Shown: in pieces, positions 60,566-64,000 of the stretch
Layout of the letters: each line of letters begins with the position of its first letter
Numbering within the stretch: the first letter of the stretch is position 1
NCBI RefSeq assembly: GCF_022829635.1
Contig: NZ_JAKSYO010000089.1
Location: forward strand, 62,001 to 126,000
Reading direction: 5' to 3'
Length of the DNA stretch: 64,000 bases
DNA from: Methylobacterium sp. E-066
GTDB taxonomy: Bacteria; Pseudomonadota; Alphaproteobacteria; Rhizobiales; Beijerinckiaceae
Program-made: the position numbers and the translations under genes
The notes under the pieces: generated by a model
What the model was told of the DNA's origin: nothing
The model's input: only the letters and a program-made list of their open reading frames with translations
Database searches by the model: none

Positions 60566-60680
60566 CCCTCATCCTGAGGTGACGGAGCGAAGCGCAGGCC
60601 TCGAAGGAGCATTCCAGCCAGCCGCGCGATCCATGGAGGTCTCCTTCGAGGCTCGCTGCGCTCGCGCCTCAGGATGAGGG
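60566..60680. repeat. Dispersed palindromic repeat, family A copy 3
   Basis: Its ends form a 24-bp perfect inverted repeat (cccacccaccccctcatcctgagg in halves cccacccacccc and ctcatcctgagg, and complement), extending a few bases beyond the listed ends. Between two convergent genes, so it could be a bidirectional terminator. Confidence 0.87.
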
Positions 60681-60741
60681 GGTGGGTGGGAAAAGTCCCC
60701 CCGCGCCGAACCGGCTTGCCTAATCGGCCGCCACGATCAGC

Positions 60742-61992
60742 CTACCTCCGCCCTCCAAGTCCGAGCGCAGCCACCAGCGCCGGATCGATGGCATGGGCGT
60801 CGTCCATCAGCCCCAGCCCGTCGAACAGGTTCCAGAATGACCAGGCGAAGCCCGCCTGTTCCGCCGCGCGCCGCACGTCGCCGAGATAGGCCGCGCGGTC
60901 CGCGGCCCGCGAGGCCGTGTAGCGAGAATCGGTTCGAAGCGCCCCGAACTCCCCCATCAGCACGTGCTGGGCCGGGATCCCGTAGAGGTCAGCCCAGGTC
61001 GAGACCGGGGCTAGCGCCGTCGCCAGGTAGGCCGGACCCGGCTCGGCCTCGCCATATTCGCGCAGCTTGGCCTCGATCACGGCGAGGTCGCGGGCTTTCT
61101 CGGCCTGCGGGACCGCACGGTCGGCCGCCATGCGCGCGCGGATCGCCGCGAGGGTCTCCGGCAGGCGCGCCGGATTACCCGGCCAGGGCACGGCATTCAG
61201 CCAGCGGTAGAACGGCTCCTCGGTGAGCCAGGTCGCCCCCTGATGCGAGAACAGGTAGGGCTCATAGAAGTGGAAGGTGTAGAGCAACGGCGCGAACCGG
61301 GCGAAGGATGCCGGGTCGAGGGCCGTCAGACCCGAGACGAGGCTGCCGCAGGCGCCGGTCGCCACGAGAGTCAGGTCCGGCGCGGCGTCCCGAGCGGCGG
61401 TTAGGAGCCCGGTCTGGACACGGTTCCAGGCGCCGGCCCCGCAGGCCTGCGGCGGCTCGTTGACCGGCTCCAGACCCACCCGGCCGGTGCCCTTCCGGGC
61501 GCAGAGCCGGGCCAGCTCGGCGATCAGCTCGCGATAGGCTGGGTAGAGCGGCGCCCGATCTGAGCCGTAGAAGGCATCCGGCGTGTAGTGGTGCGTGGCG
61601 GCATTCGCCTGGACGTTGACGAGGACGCGCATCCCGGTCGCCAGCACGTCGTCGATCGCGCTCGACAGGGTGCCGAGGAGCTCGGCGCGGCGGGCGCCTG
61701 TGAAGGCCACGAACGGTCCGGGATCCAGCGGAAGCCGCGCGAAGTCGAAACCCAGGCCGGCGAGGCGGCGCAGGTCGTCCCGGGTCGGCACGGGGCGGTC
61801 GGCCTGGAACGGCGGCCAGGCGTAGTCGATGCGCGGCGCCGGGAACTCGGTGGTGAGCGAGAACCACGGCCACAGGGCGATGCCCCGACGCAGCGGAAGC
61901 GGCTCGGGGCCGGAGGCGGCCGGCAACGCGCCGGCCCCCGCGACCGCGAGGCCGCCGGCCAGCACCTGCCGACGGCTGGCGCTGGCCCTCAC
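60742..61992 (-). CDS. Tat-exported GH5-family glycoside hydrolase
   Basis: 416 residues from a GTG at 61992. Tat signal ASRRQVLAGGLAVAG. The acid/base Glu lies in LEPVNEPPQ and the nucleophile Glu in HVLMGEFGAL. Endoglucanase-like fold of GH5, probably acting on the exopolysaccharide being made. Its start overlaps the glycosyltransferase stop. Confidence 0.85.
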   Translation of the reverse strand: MRASASRRQVLAGGLAVAGAGALPAASGPEPLPLRRGIALWPWFSLTTEFPAPRIDYAWPPFQADRPVPTRDDLRRLAGLGFDFARLPLDPGPFVAFTGARRAELLGTLSSAIDDVLATGMRVLVNVQANAATHHYTPDAFYGSDRAPLYPAYRELIAELARLCARKGTGRVGLEPVNEPPQACGAGAWNRVQTGLLTAARDAAPDLTLVATGACGSLVSGLTALDPASFARFAPLLYTFHFYEPYLFSHQGATWLTEEPFYRWLNAVPWPGNPARLPETLAAIRARMAADRAVPQAEKARDLAVIEAKLREYGEAEPGPAYLATALAPVSTWADLYGIPAQHVLMGEFGALRTDSRYTASRAADRAAYLGDVRRAAEQAGFAWSFWNLFDGLGLMDDAHAIDPALVAALGLGGRR

Positions 61993-63170
61993 CCGTCGAT
62001 CTCGGCCGCCGCCTGGACCGGACTCGCCTCCGCGCTCGGTCGCGCCCGCGAAAGCCGCGGGTAGCCGCCGACCCGGCGCAGCTCGTCTTCGTAGGCGGCC
62101 AGAATATCGTCCCAACGGAAACGCTCGGCCTGCCTGCGCGCCGCTTTACCAGCGGCAACCACCGCGTCGTCATCGGCGAGGACCCGCTCGATCGCGGCGG
62201 CGCAGCTGTCGCCATCGGTGAAGTAGAACTGACCGTCGCCGGCTGTGCCGCGGTTGAACGGGTTGTCGTGGGCGATCACGGCGTTGCCGGCCCAGAGCGC
62301 CTCCACCAGCGACGGGTTGGTGCCGCCGACCGTGTGGCCGTGGAGATAGGCGCGCGCGTGGACGCGCAGGCTCTGGACCATCTCGGGATCGTAGATCGCC
62401 CCCGGCATCAGCACCTCCAGCCCGGCCGCGTCCTCGACCGCGCGGTGATAGGCGTTGCCGACCTTCAACGTTCCGAGCACCACGAGCCGCATGCCCCGCG
62501 GCTTGCGTGAGAACGTTTCGACGAGGGTCAGAATGTTGTTGTCGGGCTCGATGCGGGCGATCGAGACCAGGTAACGGCCCGGCTCGAGCCCGAGGGTCGG
62601 CGGCCCCAGATCCGCCGGCGGCGGATCGCCCCCGTAGGGAATCGTCGCGATGGCGCTGCGCGGGCGGCGGCGGGCGAGGTGGTCGGCGATGGCCGGGTGG
62701 TCGGCGACGAGCCGCTGCGACGACCACGCCGCGATCCACTCGCTCAGGTAGAAGAACGCCCGCACCGGCAGCGGCCATTTCGGCCGGCGCCACTCGATCC
62801 CGTCCATGTTGGTCAGGATCTTGGCGCCGCGCGCCCGCAGGTAGGGCAGGAACGCCGCGCCGTTATAGCCGAGCACCAGGCAGACGCCGCCCCGCGCCGC
62901 CGCGTCGTGCGCGCAGATCGCATCGAAGGCCAAGGTCGCGGCCGGCCCGCGGAGCGCCACCTCCACGGTGATCAGGTCGATGCCGTTCCAGGTCCGGGTC
63001 GAGACCCGGTTCCGCACCCGCTCGACCTCCGCTTGGCAATACACGCCGACCCGCCAGCCGCGACCAGCGAGATAGAGCGCGAGCCGTTCGGCGAAAGTCT
63101 CGAAGCCGCCATGGGCGGCCGGAATCCCGCGCGTCCCAAGAATAAGTAGTGTGGGCGCATCGACGGGCAC
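61989..63170 (-). CDS. GT4-type glycosyltransferase with DUF1972 N-terminus
   Basis: 393 residues. LILGTRGIPAAHGGFETFAE is the DUF1972 start; the GT4 part has ISYLVSIARIEPDNN-like LVSIARIEPDNN, AYLHGHTVGGTNPSLVEALWAGNAVIAHD with the nucleotide-sugar Glu. Likely transfers a rhamnose or similar sugar during exopolysaccharide assembly. First gene of an operon with the GH5. Confidence 0.88.
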   Translation of the reverse strand: MPVDAPTLLILGTRGIPAAHGGFETFAERLALYLAGRGWRVGVYCQAEVERVRNRVSTRTWNGIDLITVEVALRGPAATLAFDAICAHDAAARGGVCLVLGYNGAAFLPYLRARGAKILTNMDGIEWRRPKWPLPVRAFFYLSEWIAAWSSQRLVADHPAIADHLARRRPRSAIATIPYGGDPPPADLGPPTLGLEPGRYLVSIARIEPDNNILTLVETFSRKPRGMRLVVLGTLKVGNAYHRAVEDAAGLEVLMPGAIYDPEMVQSLRVHARAYLHGHTVGGTNPSLVEALWAGNAVIAHDNPFNRGTAGDGQFYFTDGDSCAAAIERVLADDDAVVAAGKAARRQAERFRWDDILAAYEDELRRVGGYPRLSRARPSAEASPVQAAAEIDG

Positions 63171-63278
63171 GGCTCTTCCTTTCTTGTTAGCGGCTCATAT
63201 TGTACGGAGACAGGAATAACGGTCGCCTAAACAGGCGATACAACTCACAGTTGTTATAGCCTGATAAGTATTCATCTT

Positions 63279-64000
63279 ATGGTAGATAGCTCGATACTCG
63301 CGACACCTTCTAGCCCAGTTGGCGCCCGTGGGGCATCGCATCCGTTCGCTTTTGGGCCGGAGACCGCGCAGAACCTGCAGCGTGATGCGTTCACCGCCGA
63401 GCCGGGAGCCGCCGGGGCGGGGGGCACGTTCGCCTTTGGGCGTGCGCACGGAAGCGCGCCGGTCAATCGCATCACCTGCGTGCACCAGGGCTTCGAGCTC
63501 TACGGGTCGGATCGCTGCTTCATCGAGACGGTGCGCACCATCCGGGCCGCCCATCCGGGCGCGCGGATCGACGTGGTCCTGCCCCAGCGCGGCCCGATCG
63601 TCGCCGCGCTCGAGCCCTATGCCAGCGCCATCGTGATCGAGCCACTGTGGATCCTGCGGCGCAAGAATCTCGCCCGCCTCGCCACGCTGGGGATGATGGC
63701 GCTGCCCTTCGCGGTGGCCCGGGCGCTCCGGCGCCTCCGCGACAGCGACCTCGTCTACATCAACACCACCGTGGTGGCCGATTATCTGCTGGCCGCACGG
63801 CTGCTGCCGGGGCGCAGCATCGTGCACGTGCACGAGATCCCGGAAGGCGCCGTGCTGAAGGTCCTGCGCGGGCTGATCCGCTGGAGCGGCGCCAACGTGG
63901 TGTTCAATTCCCGCGCCACCGAGCGCGCCTACGCGTTGCCCGCGGGGGCCACGGCCCGCGTCGTCTATAACGGCATCGCCGGACCGGCCGAGCCGAACGG
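63279..64000 (+). CDS. Glycosyltransferase (GT4-like), 3' end outside window
   Basis: A frame from ATG 63279 stays open to the window end (240 codons). After a low-complexity 60-residue start it reads ITCVHQGFELYGSDRCFIETV, then IVHVHEIPEG and VVFNSRATERAYAL, the N-terminal half of a GT4 enzyme. Diverges from the DUF1972 gene across an AT-rich promoter gap at 63171-63278. Start is not firm; it may begin later. Confidence 0.78.
   Translation, partial: MVDSSILATPSSPVGARGASHPFAFGPETAQNLQRDAFTAEPGAAGAGGTFAFGRAHGSAPVNRITCVHQGFELYGSDRCFIETVRTIRAAHPGARIDVVLPQRGPIVAALEPYASAIVIEPLWILRRKNLARLATLGMMALPFAVARALRRLRDSDLVYINTTVVADYLLAARLLPGRSIVHVHEIPEGAVLKVLRGLIRWSGANVVFNSRATERAYALPAGATARVVYNGIAGPAEPN

Noticed and set aside
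63647..63970. 107-codon frame starting at 63647
   Set aside because: The glycosyltransferase frame from 63279 carries recognisable motifs across the same bases; this frame is its shadow.

Overview
The window is a GC-rich (about 70%) chromosomal segment of an alphaproteobacterium of the order Hyphomicrobiales, most likely Methylobacterium or Methylorubrum. Supporting signs are the adjacent phaA-phaB polyhydroxybutyrate genes, paired type I and type II glutamine synthetases, a selA gene, a YdeP-type formate dehydrogenase-like oxidoreductase, and high-GC codon use throughout. No plasmid, phage, transposase, rRNA or CRISPR is visible. Three tRNA genes (Leu-UAG, Val-UAC, Gly-UCC) are present.

Layout. 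1-2.1 kb: phaA and phaB. 2.1-7.8 kb: small envelope proteins, a periplasmic glycerophosphodiester phosphodiesterase, a DMT exporter, a cupin, RNase D and a VOC protein. 7.8-13.2 kb: nitrogen assimilation. It holds a decayed glutamine synthetase 3' end, an AT-rich foreign methyltransferase, glnA, glnII behind a sigma-54-like promoter, a 59-residue ORF resembling the GstI/DUF2735 translation inhibitor of glnII, and a PII gene. 13.2-16.3 kb: NAD(P)HX repair and a multicopper-oxidase-fold protein without most copper ligands. 16.4-22.9 kb: protein quality control (tRNA-Leu, tig, clpP, clpX, lon). 23-33.6 kb: racemase-like protein, tRNA-Val, hexapeptide acyltransferase, hydrolase/SDR pair, selA, OhrR-type regulator, pentapeptide-repeat membrane protein, YdeP-like oxidoreductase with a thiamine-binding-type small protein, tRNA-Gly. 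33.7-39 kb: BKACE enzyme, aroQ, pyrE-pyrC, amidase. 39-45 kb: branched-chain amino acid synthesis (ilvB, ilvH, ilvC). An apparent Val-Leu-Ile-Val leader peptide and attenuator precede ilvB, and a MazEF-type toxin-antitoxin pair, a GST and a TetR gene lie between ilvH and ilvC. 45-54.9 kb: housekeeping (FMN-binding protein, tam, HAD, trpS, nth-like, dapF-mtaB, ymdB-like phosphodiesterase, 5-FTHF cyclo-ligase) with a probable 6S RNA upstream of the cyclo-ligase. 55.3-64 kb: an exopolysaccharide locus (chain-length/pseudo-kinase protein, polymerase-like membrane protein, glycosyltransferases, a Tat-exported GH5 glycosidase). The last glycosyltransferase runs off the window.

The most interesting signals lie between or inside ordinary genes: the ilvB leader/attenuator, the GstI-like ORF, the glutamine synthetase relic beside the foreign methyltransferase, the ligand-poor multicopper oxidase, the Wzc-like protein with a broken Walker A, a perfect palindrome at the tetR start, the phaA-phaB hairpin, and at least two families of dispersed palindromic repeats.
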